A stretch of DNA of 64,000 nt from Streptomyces griseoflavus (GTDB lineage: Bacteria > Actinomycetota > Actinomycetes > Streptomycetales > Streptomycetaceae): the NCBI RefSeq assembly GCF_014649995.1, contig NZ_BMUC01000001.1, positions 741,102 to 805,101 on the forward strand, written 5' to 3'. Position numbers and translations under genes: made by a program. Positions 16,623-24,584 of this stretch are shown piece after piece. Numbering within the stretch: the first letter of the stretch is position 1; every line of letters begins with the position of its first letter. A model generated the notes under the pieces. The model was given only the letters and a program-made list of their open reading frames with translations, searched no databases and was not told the DNA's origin.

Positions 16623-17377
16623 GGCCCGCCCTCCGCGGCGATCCGCAGCGCCCGCCGGATCGCCTCCGCCTGCCCGGGAGCGAAGTCGGCGTAGAAAGCC
16701 CGCAGAAAGCTGCCCCCCTCGTCCATGTCCGTCGTGCCCTGCGCCACCAACTCCGCCGGCACGCACGCGGCGAGTTCCCGCGCGGCCTCCTCCACCCGGG
16801 GGTCGTCCGGCTCCACCCCGGCGAGCGAATCCAGCAGCCGGTACAGGCCCACGGCCCGCTCCGCACCGCCCGCGGCACCTACCGCACCCCCGATCAGCTC
16901 CATCATCCGCCGCCGCTCCTCCGGCGGTGCCGACGTCTCGATGAGCGCCAGCAGCTCTCGGTCCTTGGCCGCCATGGCCGAGCCGTCGACCCGGCCCACC
17001 TCCCGGAACAGCGCCGCCAGTTCCGGCGACACCGGCCCCTCCCCGCTCAGCTCGTCCCCCGACTCGAGCAGGCCCCGCAGCCGCGCCCGCCGTTCCCCGA
17101 TCGCCGCCTCCTGCCGCGCCAGGTCCTCGTCCAGCTCCGTCAGCACCTCGACCAGGTCCTTCCCGGCGTCGTCCGCGAGCACGTCCCGCACCTCGGCCAG
17201 CCCCAGACCCAACTCCGTCAGCCGCCTGACCCGCGCCAGCACCACCGCGTGCCGCAGCGTGTAGTCCCGATACCCGTTGCCCAGCCGCTCCGGCTCCGGC
17301 AACAGCCCCAGCTGGTGGTAATGCCGCACAGCCCGCGTGGTGACCCCGACGACCGCGGCAAGCTCTCCGATCCGCAT
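16619..17377 (-). CDS. MerR-family transcriptional regulator
   Basis: 252 residues. MRIGELAAVVGVTTRAVRHYHQLGLLPEP is the MerR winged helix. A central coiled coil (about 85-110) provides the dimer interface. The 130-residue C-terminal part is much longer than in metal sensors, has no paired Cys, and probably binds an organic ligand (TipA-like class). ATG 17377 coincides with the predicted transcription start of a MerR-type promoter. Downstream, its stop overlaps the start of the membrane protein gene. Confidence 0.9.
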   Translation of the reverse strand: MRIGELAAVVGVTTRAVRHYHQLGLLPEPERLGNGYRDYTLRHAVVLARVRRLTELGLGLAEVRDVLADDAGKDLVEVLTELDEDLARQEAAIGERRARLRGLLESGDELSGEGPVSPELAALFREVGRVDGSAMAAKDRELLALIETSAPPEERRRMMELIGGAVGAAGGAERAVGLYRLLDSLAGVEPDDPRVEEAARELAACVPAELVAQGTTDMDEGGSFLRAFYADFAPGQAEAIRRALRIAAEGGP

Positions 17378-17383
17378 GCCACC

Positions 17384-17414
17384 AGTAGAAACGTTGACGC
17401 CGCGACAGGGTCAA
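17384..17414 (-). promoter_or_regulatory. MerR-type promoter, 19-bp spacer with dyad
   Basis: On the reverse strand TTGACC (-35, 17414-17409) and TCTACT (-10, 17389-17384) are separated by 19 bp. The TTGAC/GTCAA dyad (17414-17410 with 17398-17394) covers the -35 and spacer. Over-long spacers with a dyad are the hallmark of MerR-controlled promoters, where the regulator untwists DNA. The -10 ends six bases before the ATG, predicting a leaderless, autoregulated mRNA. Confidence 0.65.
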
Positions 17415-17482
17415 GCAACCCGATCGAGGGAACGCCCCCGGTCCCACCCCGGCCCGCCGGGCGCGTACGCCAGCCTGACGCC

Positions 17483-18052
17483 GTGATCACCTACGATCCG
17501 CTCTCGGAGCGACTGCTGCTGGACTGGTTCGTCTCCCTCGAGGCTCCGGACGGCTTCCGGGCGGAACTGATCGAGGGCGCATGCGTCCTGACCCCTCCGC
17601 CGGACGGATGGCACGAGCACTGCCTCAGCGCGCTGCTGCGCCAGACGCACCTCCGCTCCCGCACGGCCGTCCACGTCTCCGGGAACAAGGGCCTGAGGCT
17701 GGCGGGCGCGGAAGGCTGCCCCGACGACCACGTGATCCCCGACGCCACCCTCGCCCCCGCCCACCTGCGTCCCTTCCGGGGAGCCGCTCCCTGGATGCCC
17801 GGTACGGGCGTCGCCATGGTGACGGAAGTGACCGGCCCCGCCCACGGAACCGACCGCGAAACCAAACCGCGCTGCTACGCCCGCGGCGGCATCCCGCTGT
17901 ACCTCCTCGTCGACCGCGAGGCCTCCTCGGTCACGCTGTTCAGCGACCCCGTACGAGACCAGTACCGCGACCGGCGCACCCGCCTCCTGGGCAAGCCGCT
18001 GTGCCTCCCCGAGCCCTTCGCCTTCGATCTGGACACCGCCGACTTCCTCTGA
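17483..18052 (+). CDS. Uma2-family restriction-endonuclease-like protein (DUF820)
   Basis: 189 residues from GTG 17483. The PD-(D/E)XK-type core is visible as FRAELIEGACVLTPPPDGWHE, then DDHVIPDATLAPAHLR and VAMVTEVTGPAHGTDRETKPRCYARGGIPLYLLVD. The D...E-x-V plus downstream K pattern fits Uma2 proteins, which are very numerous in streptomycetes and have no proven target. No ribosome site is apparent. Transcribed away from the MerR gene, upstream of rnpB. Confidence 0.8.
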   Translation: MITYDPLSERLLLDWFVSLEAPDGFRAELIEGACVLTPPPDGWHEHCLSALLRQTHLRSRTAVHVSGNKGLRLAGAEGCPDDHVIPDATLAPAHLRPFRGAAPWMPGTGVAMVTEVTGPAHGTDRETKPRCYARGGIPLYLLVDREASSVTLFSDPVRDQYRDRRTRLLGKPLCLPEPFAFDLDTADFL

Positions 18053-18161
18053 CCTCTTCCCGACCGCCGGAGCCCTCTCCTCCCGAACGAGCCCCGCAGC
18101 CTCCGTCCCGCCCCGGCCACCGCGCCGAACCCCCGCTCACGCCCGGTATCATGGTCGACAC

Positions 18162-18572
18162 GGCAGACGAGCCGGGCGGGCGGCCGCGTGAAGTCCCTCA
18201 CGGGACTTCCCGAGGAACGTCCGGGCTCCACAGGGCAGGGTGGTGGCTAACGGCCACCCGGGGTGACCCGCGGGACAGTGCCACAGAAAGCAAACCGCCC
18301 GGCGCTTCGGCGCCGGGTAAGGGTGAAACGGTGGTGTAAGAGACCACCAGCGCCTGAGGTGACTCAGGCGGCTAGGTAAACCCCACCCGGAGCAAGGTCA
18401 AGAGGAGACGCCTCGGCGTCTCTGCGCGGACGTTCGAGGGCTGCCCGCCCGAGTCCGCGGGTAGACCGCACGAGGCCGGTGGCAACGCCGGTCCTAGATG
18501 GATGGCCGTCGCCCGGGGCTCCGCGAGGAACCCCGGGAACAGAACCCGGCGTACAGCCCGACTCGTCTGCCG
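18162..18572 (+). ncRNA. rnpB: RNase P RNA, class A
   Basis: Catalytic RNA of RNase P, which removes tRNA 5' leaders. The 5' and 3' ends pair over ten bases (GGCAGACGAG at 18162 with CTCGTCTGCC at 18563-18572; helix P1). Conserved actinobacterial blocks are present: GAGGAACGTCCGGGCTCC at 18213 onward, ACAGAAAGCAAACCGCC, GGTAAGGGTGAAACGGT, AGAGACCACCAGC and, near the 3' end, AGATGGATGGCCGTC and ACAGAACCCGGCGTACAG. Length about 411 nt is normal. A TATCAT hexamer at 18147-18152 is a plausible -10. Confidence 0.97.
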
Positions 18573-18600
18573 GCCCGCCTCCGGGCCGTCCCGCTCCTCG

Positions 18601-19635
18601 TCAGAGGGGGCGGACGGTCACGGCCGCGGTGAGCATCCGGTGGTCGCTCAGCTTGCCGCTCGTCTTGCGGACGCCGCCGCCGCGCAGCTTCCAGCCGCGG
18701 TCGCTGAAGAAGATGTAGTCGATCTTCCTTTTGCCGTGGGTGGCGCCGTTGTTGCCGGAGTCGGCCTCGAAGTTGCCGCGGTACATGCCGGACATGCGCT
18801 TCAGACCGACGACCGGGAGGTTCTTCGCCTTCACGTCGATGTTGAAGTCGCCGCCGACGATCGTGCGGTAGCCGCCCTTCTGCCAGTCGACGGTGGTCTG
18901 GCGCAGGTCCCCCAGGGAGAGGTTCTGGATCTTCGTGGCGTTCTTGACGGAGCCTGGAACGAAGTGGCTGCTGCAGGCGAGGATCTTGTTCCCCTTGTCC
19001 TGGAGACAGGCCGCGCCCTGGGTGGTGTACTGGGTCCTGGGCCTGTCGGCCTTGCCGTCCACGTGCTCCAGGCCGCGGGTGCGGGTGAAGGTCACATCCC
19101 ATCCGAGCCTGCCGTCCGGCCCCTTGACGAACGTGCTTCCGGGAAGCTTCTTCATGGCCACGGCGACCCCGGCCTCGCAGGGGAACGTACGGTCCTTGGT
19201 GCCCATCATCAGGCCGTTGCGGTGCCGTACGACCCAGTTCTTCCCGAGTTTCTTCTTCAGCAGCTTGCTGTGGACGGCGCATGTCTCCTGCAGCAGGACG
19301 ACCGCGTAGCCGGAGTCGGCCTTGACGATTTCGGCGATCTCCTCGATCTGCTCCGTCTGTCCCTCCCCGCGGTTCGGGCAGGCACTCGCGATGCCGCAGA
19401 TGTTCCAGGTCAGTGCCGCCACACGGCTCGGCATCCGCTGGGCGCCCTGACCGGCCATGGCCACGGCCTCGCCCGTGGACGCCTCCGCCACGGGGGCCGC
19501 CGCTCCTTTCGGGGTGTCGGCGGAGCCCGCCCCGCACGCCGTGGACGCGAGCAGTGCGGCGAGCACCGCGGCTCCGGCGACGTAGGGCTTCCTGGCTGCC
19601 GTGCGCTTGCGGTGCGTGAGAGCGGAAACGCTCAT
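18601..19635 (-). CDS. Secreted endonuclease/exonuclease/phosphatase-family protein, probable lipoprotein
   Basis: 344 residues. The N-terminus (KPYVAGAAVLAALLASTACG) is a signal peptide ending in a lipobox-like STAC, so the protein is probably lipid-anchored outside the cell. EEP-fold motifs are in order: ALTWNICG, VVLLQETC (metal Glu), ACSSHF, IVGGDFNID (catalytic Asp-Asn), RKIDYIFF and LSDHRML (general-base His). Likely a secreted metal-dependent phosphodiesterase or nuclease. Four Cys in the mature part could form disulfides. It lies downstream of rnpB on the opposite strand. Confidence 0.88.
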   Translation of the reverse strand: MSVSALTHRKRTAARKPYVAGAAVLAALLASTACGAGSADTPKGAAAPVAEASTGEAVAMAGQGAQRMPSRVAALTWNICGIASACPNRGEGQTEQIEEIAEIVKADSGYAVVLLQETCAVHSKLLKKKLGKNWVVRHRNGLMMGTKDRTFPCEAGVAVAMKKLPGSTFVKGPDGRLGWDVTFTRTRGLEHVDGKADRPRTQYTTQGAACLQDKGNKILACSSHFVPGSVKNATKIQNLSLGDLRQTTVDWQKGGYRTIVGGDFNIDVKAKNLPVVGLKRMSGMYRGNFEADSGNNGATHGKRKIDYIFFSDRGWKLRGGGVRKTSGKLSDHRMLTAAVTVRPL

Positions 19636-19796
19636 GCTGATCCCCCCGTGAATCCGGCACGTGACTGTTTTTGTCAGGTACAGGAAGAGAGTGCAGGGGG
19701 AATCTTTACCGGTACAGCCCTCGGGCGGTCCCGTTACCGACGAGGAACATGGAGCGGGCGATTCCGGGGGAAGGTCACGGAGGAGTCCGCGTCAGG

Positions 19797-21035
19797 TCAT
19801 TGCGGGGGCGTGCCGGTCGGAGGGGTGAAGCACACCGGAAGGGTCTGCGGGCCCCGGGTGAACACGCCCCGCTCGGCCGGTACGAACCCGTCGGCCAGGC
19901 GCATGTCCGGCATGGCGTCGAGGAGTTGCCCCACGCCGGTCTCCACCTCCGCCTTGGCCAGCAGCGCGCCGACGCAGAAGTGCCGGCCGAGCGCGAAGGC
20001 CAGGTGGTCGGCGGCGGCGGAGAAGGCGGTCGTCGTGGTGAGGTCGTCGCGGAAGATGTCGAAGCGGTCGGGGTGGGCGTAGCGGCTCCCGTCGCGGTTG
20101 GCGGCGCCGATCAGGCAGGTGACGGTGGCGCCCGCCGGCACCGTGCCGCCGCTGAGCTGCACCTCCGTCGCCGACTGCCGCATGATCATGTGGACGGGCG
20201 GGGTGAACCGCAGGGTCTCGGCGAAGGCGCGCGGGATCAGTGAGTGGTCCGCGCGGACTGCGGCGAGCTGGTCGGGGTGGAGCAGCAGGTTCGCGACGAT
20301 GCCGGCGATGGCCTTGTCGGTGGTCTCGCCGCCCGCCGCGAGCAGCAGGCTGCAGAACGCCTTGACGTCCTCGTCGCTCATCCGCACCCCGTCGACCTCG
20401 GCGGCGCACAGCGCGGACAGCAGGTCGTCCCCCGGGTTCCGGCGGCGGTCCCGGATGATCGGCAGCATGTACTCGGCGAACTCCACCCGGGTCCGCTCAC
20501 CCGCCGCCGTCACCTCGGGGTCGCCCGACAGGTTCCCGAGGAAGGCGATGACGGCCGTGTACCAGCGGTGGAAGCGGTCGTGGTCGCCCTTGTCCAGCCC
20601 CAGCATGTCGGCGATGACGTCGACCGGCAGGCGGGTGGCGAAGTCGGCGACCAGGTCGGCGGAGCCGGTGTGCCGGAAGGCGTGGATCAGCTCGCGGGCG
20701 TTGCGCTCGATGACGGGCAGGAACTTCCGCTCCAGGTCGCTGCCCCGGAACGCGGGGGCCACGAGGGCCCGGCGCACGGCATGCTCCCGCCCGCTGAGCT
20801 GCAGGATCGTCTTCCCGTGCACGGGCTCGATCTGCCAGGCATAGTTGTCGGTGGTGAACTCGCCGGCCCTGTCCTTGAAGACGCGCTCGACGTCCTCGTA
20901 GCGCGAGACGAGGTAGCTCCGCGTGGCCTCGTGCCAGATGAGGGGCGCGGTGTCCCGCATCACCCGGTAGGCGGGGTAGGGATTCGCCGCGAACTCGGAC
21001 GAGAGGATGTCGGGCACCTGCTGAGCGGTGGACAT
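19797..21035 (-). CDS. Cytochrome P450
   Basis: 412 residues from ATG 21035, with AAGGGAG five bases upstream. I-helix motif LLLAAGGETTDKAI, K-helix AFAETLRF (ExxR) and the heme-binding loop FALGRHFCVG with the thiolate Cys are all intact, so it should be an active class I bacterial monooxygenase. No ferredoxin or reductase gene is adjacent. The subfamily is uncertain (CYP105/107-like by general pattern). It is monocistronic between an EEP lipoprotein gene and a DUF397 cluster, with no biosynthetic genes nearby to indicate a substrate. Confidence 0.93.
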   Translation of the reverse strand: MSTAQQVPDILSSEFAANPYPAYRVMRDTAPLIWHEATRSYLVSRYEDVERVFKDRAGEFTTDNYAWQIEPVHGKTILQLSGREHAVRRALVAPAFRGSDLERKFLPVIERNARELIHAFRHTGSADLVADFATRLPVDVIADMLGLDKGDHDRFHRWYTAVIAFLGNLSGDPEVTAAGERTRVEFAEYMLPIIRDRRRNPGDDLLSALCAAEVDGVRMSDEDVKAFCSLLLAAGGETTDKAIAGIVANLLLHPDQLAAVRADHSLIPRAFAETLRFTPPVHMIMRQSATEVQLSGGTVPAGATVTCLIGAANRDGSRYAHPDRFDIFRDDLTTTTAFSAAADHLAFALGRHFCVGALLAKAEVETGVGQLLDAMPDMRLADGFVPAERGVFTRGPQTLPVCFTPPTGTPPQ

Positions 21036-21222
21036 GGGGCTCCCTTGATCGTCAAGTGGACGTCCCAGCAATGGTATTGAGTGCCCATCAGGTCAAGAAG
21101 AGTGACCGGGGGAGCGGGCGCCGCCCCGAACGCGACCTGCACCGACCCGCTCTACCGGGCCAACCGCAGACACCCGGCCTCCGGGGGACAGCGAGAGCTG
21201 ATCAGGAGTCCGGCGCACACGG

Positions 21223-21255
21223 GAGCCCTGCCCGTCCCAAGGAGTGGCAGGGCTC
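21223..21255 (-). terminator. Terminator of the XRE-DUF397 unit
   Basis: A 10-bp perfect stem (21223-21232 with 21246-21255) with a 13-nt loop lies 18 bases past the DUF397 stop. Confidence 0.7.
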
Positions 21256-21272
21256 TCGCGACCGTACGTGTG

Positions 21273-21488
21273 TCAGACGCTCCGCTCCGAGGACGCCAGC
21301 CCGATGAACCCCGTCCACGCGTCACGCGAGACCGTGACGACGGGCCCGGCGGCGGCCTTGGAGTCCCGGACGTGCACACCTGCCGTACCGTTCGCGACCT
21401 CTACGCACTGGCCGCCCTCGGCTCCGCTGTAGCTGCTCTTGTACCAGGCGGGGCCAGGGGCGACGGTCGAGGACTCAGCGATGTTCAT
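21273..21488 (-). CDS. DUF397 small protein
   Basis: 71 residues with the family core WYKSSYSGAEGGQCVEVANG and VRDSKAAAGPVVTVSRDAWTGFI. DUF397 proteins are small partners encoded next to WhiJ/AbaA-type XRE regulators, and several affect development or antibiotic production in streptomycetes. It starts two bases after the XRE stop, so the two are tightly coupled. Confidence 0.93.
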   Translation of the reverse strand: MNIAESSTVAPGPAWYKSSYSGAEGGQCVEVANGTAGVHVRDSKAAAGPVVTVSRDAWTGFIGLASSERSV

Positions 21489-21490
21489 AG

Positions 21491-22405
21491 CTATGCCAGC
21501 AACCCTTCGATGAACTCCGTTGACTCCCGCGGACTGAGAGCCTGTGATCGGATGATCCCATAGCGGGCGGCAGCGAGAACCGTCTCTTCGGGCTCAGTCT
21601 GCAGAGCGCTGGTCCCCTGCGCCTCGGTGTACACGAACTTTTTGGCGTCCTTGCGCGTGATCACTGTGAAGGCACCGTCCACGCCCGCGTTTTCCTCGTG
21701 GTCGAGCGGCATGACCTGGATGCCGACGTTTCGCATCTCGCCGGTCAGCATCAGATGTTCCAACTGTCCTCGGAGGACTGCCTTGCCGCCCCACGGGCGC
21801 CGCAGCGCTGCCTCCTCAAGCACGAAGCCCAGTAGCGGGAGTGGCCGACGGCTGAAGATGTTCTGCCTCGTCAGACGGGCGGCTACACGCTGTTCGATCG
21901 TTTCCTCGTCCAGCGGCGGATACCGCGCGGCGAGCACCGCCCTCATGTAATCCTCGGTCTGGAGTAAGCCGTTGATCACGTGGGTGTCGTAGGCGAGGAG
22001 TTCCACCGCCTCCTTCTCCAGCGTCGCCATCCCCTGGAAGAACACCGGATACTGAGCCCGCTCCACCTCCTCCTTCCACACGCACAGCAACCCGCCCGCC
22101 CCCAGCACCTCGTCCGCCCGCTCGATAGCCCTCGGCGACGGAATCCTCCGCCCCTGCTCGAACGAGGCGACCGTGGCCGCCGAGTAGCCGATCCGGCTGC
22201 CGAACTCCGCCCGGTCCAGCCCCTCCCGCAGCCGCAGTGTCTTCAGGGTCTGCCCGAACGCGGCGAGCACGCCCTTCCCGCCGCCGCCCTCGGGGTGATA
22301 CGCGCCGCCCCCGCCGTCATCGCTCCCCCATCCGTCCCCGACACTCACGACCGTTCCGCCGTCCCCGCCGTCCGCCAGGGCGTCCGCACCCGTACGCTTC
22401 GTCAT
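21491..22405 (-). CDS. XRE-family regulator with DUF5753 (WhiJ/AbaA type)
   Basis: 304 residues from ATG 22405. A Gly/Asp-rich N-terminal extension (residues 10-38) precedes the helix-turn-helix, FGQTLKTLRLREGLDRAEFGSRIGYSAATVASFEQGRRIPS. The remainder is the DUF5753 ligand-like domain (FQGMATLEKEAVELLAYDTHVINGLLQTEDYMRAVL and MPLDHEENAGVDGAFTVI). Such proteins pair with DUF397 partners. The family is believed to switch DNA binding through that partner. The downstream DUF397 gene and divergent ATPase complete the typical set. Confidence 0.92.
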   Translation of the reverse strand: MTKRTGADALADGGDGGTVVSVGDGWGSDDGGGGAYHPEGGGGKGVLAAFGQTLKTLRLREGLDRAEFGSRIGYSAATVASFEQGRRIPSPRAIERADEVLGAGGLLCVWKEEVERAQYPVFFQGMATLEKEAVELLAYDTHVINGLLQTEDYMRAVLAARYPPLDEETIEQRVAARLTRQNIFSRRPLPLLGFVLEEAALRRPWGGKAVLRGQLEHLMLTGEMRNVGIQVMPLDHEENAGVDGAFTVITRKDAKKFVYTEAQGTSALQTEPEETVLAAARYGIIRSQALSPRESTEFIEGLLA

Positions 22406-22552
22406 CGACCACCGCCTTCTCCGGCCCAACGCGCCCGCCGGGGCGCCCGTCACGCCGCACGCCACGTACTCGCGCCGACACGTCGCGTACAGCGGCCCGC
22501 GTCGGTGCGTCACCACTGGTCACGCTACGCCACCGACGGAACCGTGGTCGGT

Positions 22553-23092
22553 ATGACGAACAACCCCGCCGGCCTCACCGGCCCCGGCAAACTCGCCACC
22601 CCCACCCCCCACTTGAACACCACCCCACCCGAGCCCGCCCCGGCGACCCGTGCCTTCGCGATGCGCTTCACGTCCACCCCGCGCGGAGCCCGCCTCGCCC
22701 GCCATCTGGTGGCCGTCCGCCTGGACGCCTGGGGCATTCCGTACGGAACCGACGACCACGACGCACTCGTGCTGATCACCGCCGAACTGACCGCGAACGC
22801 CGTGCTGCACGGCAACGTCCCCGGCCGGGACTTCCACCTCCGCCTCGCGCTCCTCCCCGCCGGACCGCGCCCCGTCACCGTCCGCATCGAGGTCACCGAC
22901 ACCCGGGGTGAACGCCTCCCACCTCGGCCGGGCGCCCCCCGGCCCGAGGTCCCCGCCGTCAACGAATCCGGCCGGGGCCTCCTCCTGATCGCCGCGCTCG
23001 CCACCCGCTGGGACTGGCACCCCCGCCCGGACGGCCCGGGCAAGACGGTCTGGGCGGAGTACGAGATCGCGACCGGACGAGTGGCCTCGTGA
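22553..23092 (+). CDS. RsbW-like ATP-binding protein (HATPase_c_2)
   Basis: 179 residues from ATG 22553; an in-frame GTG lies nine bases upstream. The GHKL ATPase motifs are VLITAELTANAVLHG (N box), IEVTDTRGERLPPRP (G1) and ESGRGLLLIAALATRWDWH (G2), followed by GKTVWAEY. This is the anti-sigma-factor-like class common beside XRE/DUF397 pairs. There is no sensor or His-phosphoacceptor domain. It could phosphorylate an anti-sigma antagonist, but none is nearby. Transcribed away from the XRE gene. Confidence 0.88.
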   Translation: MTNNPAGLTGPGKLATPTPHLNTTPPEPAPATRAFAMRFTSTPRGARLARHLVAVRLDAWGIPYGTDDHDALVLITAELTANAVLHGNVPGRDFHLRLALLPAGPRPVTVRIEVTDTRGERLPPRPGAPRPEVPAVNESGRGLLLIAALATRWDWHPRPDGPGKTVWAEYEIATGRVAS

Positions 23093-23158
23093 CCGCGGAC
23101 GCTGGACGGGTACGTACCCGTACCCGTACCCGTACTCTGATGGCCCGGCCGGTCCGAA

Positions 23159-23329
23159 TTGGATCTGCCCGCCGCGCTCGCCGTGGCCCGCGAGACCTCC
23201 TGGGCCCCGGCCCACACCCGGTACGCCGCCGAGCCGACGGCGGAGCGGCCGAACGGTGCGGTCATCGCCACGACCGCACCCGAAACGTGGAAGGGGCAGC
23301 CCGTACGCCTCATCTACCTCGGCCCCTGA
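23159..23329 (+). pseudogene. Possible remnant or tiny ORF, 56 codons
   Basis: From TTG 23159 the frame reads LDLPAALAVARETSWAPAHT, continuing to a C-terminus KGQPVRLIYLGP. The codon bias is gene-like and the composition natural. A TGA lies 18 bases upstream and there is no ATG, GTG or ribosome site, so a gene cut at its 5' end fits better than an intact one. A palindromic GTACCC hexamer repeat (23108-23135) directly precedes it. I do not recognise a family. Confidence 0.35.
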
Positions 23330-23628
23330 CCGTTCGCACCCCCGACAGGTGTGCATCTCGTTACTGGCGCCGGTCACGGAGGAGCCCGTAACGCGCACCC
23401 CGTCCCTGCCGGGTTCCACGGCCGGCAGCGGGAACTCCCTTGCGGAGACGCCTGCGAATCCCTGGGCGGCGCCGCCGTCGGGGACACTGACGGTGCGTCC
23501 GGGTCGGCTGCGGCGTGACCGGAGTGCCCGGCGCGCTGCTCCAGCTGCGTTCCGTGCAGGGAAAATGAGGCGACGGACTCCCACCGAGCGGGATACGTTC
23601 CTGCCTGTTCGAAGAGGGGGAACGCGAC
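23330..23628. other. Intergenic region without convincing gene
   Basis: About 300 bp between the remnant and the DUF7873-like gene. The only supported element is the ribosome site AGAGGGGGAACG before 23629. Both strands have open frames, but with poor codon bias. Confidence 0.5.
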
Positions 23629-24360
23629 ATGGCGAAGCTGAACCAGATCATCGCGGTCGAGAAGGGTGTCAAGAGCAAGTCGCTCCAGGACATCAACGCG
23701 GCGCGCGCCAAGGTGCAGAAGCCGGCGCTGCTGGCCGGGATCTCGCGCACGTACCAGCCGAAGGACGAGGAGGGTGAGCAGCTGCCGCCCGAGTCGACGC
23801 GGGTGCAGGTGCAGGGTGAGGACGTGCTGCGGGAGATGGGGGCGTCGCTGACGCGGCTGTTCGACGTGACGGCGACGAAGGACTGGGCGAACTGCACGGC
23901 CCGCGCGGACGTCACCGTCGACGGGCGGACGATCGTCGCCGACGTGCCGGTCAGCTACCTGCTGTTCCTGGAGAAGCAGCTCACCGACCTGCACGGCTTC
24001 GTCAAGAAGCTCCCCACCCTCGACGCCGCCGAGTCCTGGTCGCACGACCCGTCCACGGACTGGTGGAAGACGGACCCGGTGCGGACCATCCGCACGAAGA
24101 AGGTCCCGCGCAACCACGTCAAGGCGGAGGCGACCGAGAAGCACCCGGCGCAGGTCGAGGTGTACTACGAGGACGTGCCCATCGGGTACTGGACGACCGT
24201 GAAGTTCTCCGGGGCGCTCCCCGCGCGGCGGGTCAACGAGCTCGCCGAGCGGGTCGAGAAGCTCCAGCAGGCGGTGAAGTTCGCCCGCGAGGAGGCCAAC
24301 GGCGCCGAGGTCACCGACCGGCGGGTCGGCGACGCGGTGTTCGGGTACCTGTTCGGCTGA
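23629..24360 (+). CDS. DUF7873-like conserved protein beside tRNA-like RNA
   Basis: 243 residues with strong AGAGGGGGA ribosome site. The N-terminus MAKLNQIIAVEKGVKSKSLQ is highly characteristic; I associate it with DUF7873 (from memory). It is soluble and charged, with Trp-rich SWSHDPSTDWWKTDP in the middle and a C-terminal helical segment (RRVNELAERVEKLQQAVKFAREEAN) likely to form a coiled coil. No catalytic motif is seen. The terminator at 24403 ends the gene. The structured RNA-like region that follows suggests a possible RNA partner, which is inference. Confidence 0.8.
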   Translation: MAKLNQIIAVEKGVKSKSLQDINAARAKVQKPALLAGISRTYQPKDEEGEQLPPESTRVQVQGEDVLREMGASLTRLFDVTATKDWANCTARADVTVDGRTIVADVPVSYLLFLEKQLTDLHGFVKKLPTLDAAESWSHDPSTDWWKTDPVRTIRTKKVPRNHVKAEATEKHPAQVEVYYEDVPIGYWTTVKFSGALPARRVNELAERVEKLQQAVKFAREEANGAEVTDRRVGDAVFGYLFG

Positions 24361-24402
24361 CGTGGCGGCCCATCACGAGGCAGCACGTCACCATCATGAT
24401 CG

Positions 24403-24424
24403 CCCCCGCGTGCGAGCGCGGGGG
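24403..24424 (+). terminator. Terminator of the DUF7873-like gene
   Basis: An 8-bp perfect GC stem (24403-24410 with 24417-24424) with a 6-nt loop lies 43 bases after the stop codon. Confidence 0.75.
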
Positions 24425-24436
24425 TGCGCTACGGGG

Positions 24437-24464
24437 CGCGGGCCGGACTGAGGACCGGTTCGCG
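24437..24464 (+). other. 10-bp hairpin at the head of the structured region
   Basis: CGCGGGCCGG (24437-24446) pairs with CCGGTTCGCG (24455-24464), including two G-U pairs, around loop ACTGAGGA. A further GTCAG/CTGAC hairpin (24464-24468 with 24478-24482) overlaps its last base. The retained G-U pairs suggest selection at RNA rather than DNA level. This may be the 5' part of the transcript carrying the tRNA-like element. Confidence 0.4.
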
Positions 24465-24584
24465 TCAGGAGCGCAAGCTGACACTGAAGTTCAGCCTGAA
24501 AGCGCGGCTCGCCGAGACGGCGGCCGCGGTCAATCTCAGACTCTCGCTCCAGTCTCAGCATCGCCGCCGATCGCCGGACCGACC

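Noticed and set aside
18140-18340. Coding frames across 18140-18340
   Set aside because: The sequence is RNase P RNA with conserved helices and blocks.
19740-21080. Biosynthetic gene cluster around the P450
   Set aside because: Neighbours are rnpB, a lipoprotein and regulatory genes; no synthase, ferredoxin or tailoring genes.
23108-23140. GTACCC hexamer repeat as an origin or attachment site
   Set aside because: Only four units, no integrase or replication gene nearby, and no second copy seen in the window.
22520-23584. Long minus-strand ORFs opposite the RsbW-like gene
   Set aside because: They are mirror frames of a high-GC gene: composition is dominated by Arg, Gly and Val and no start signal exists.
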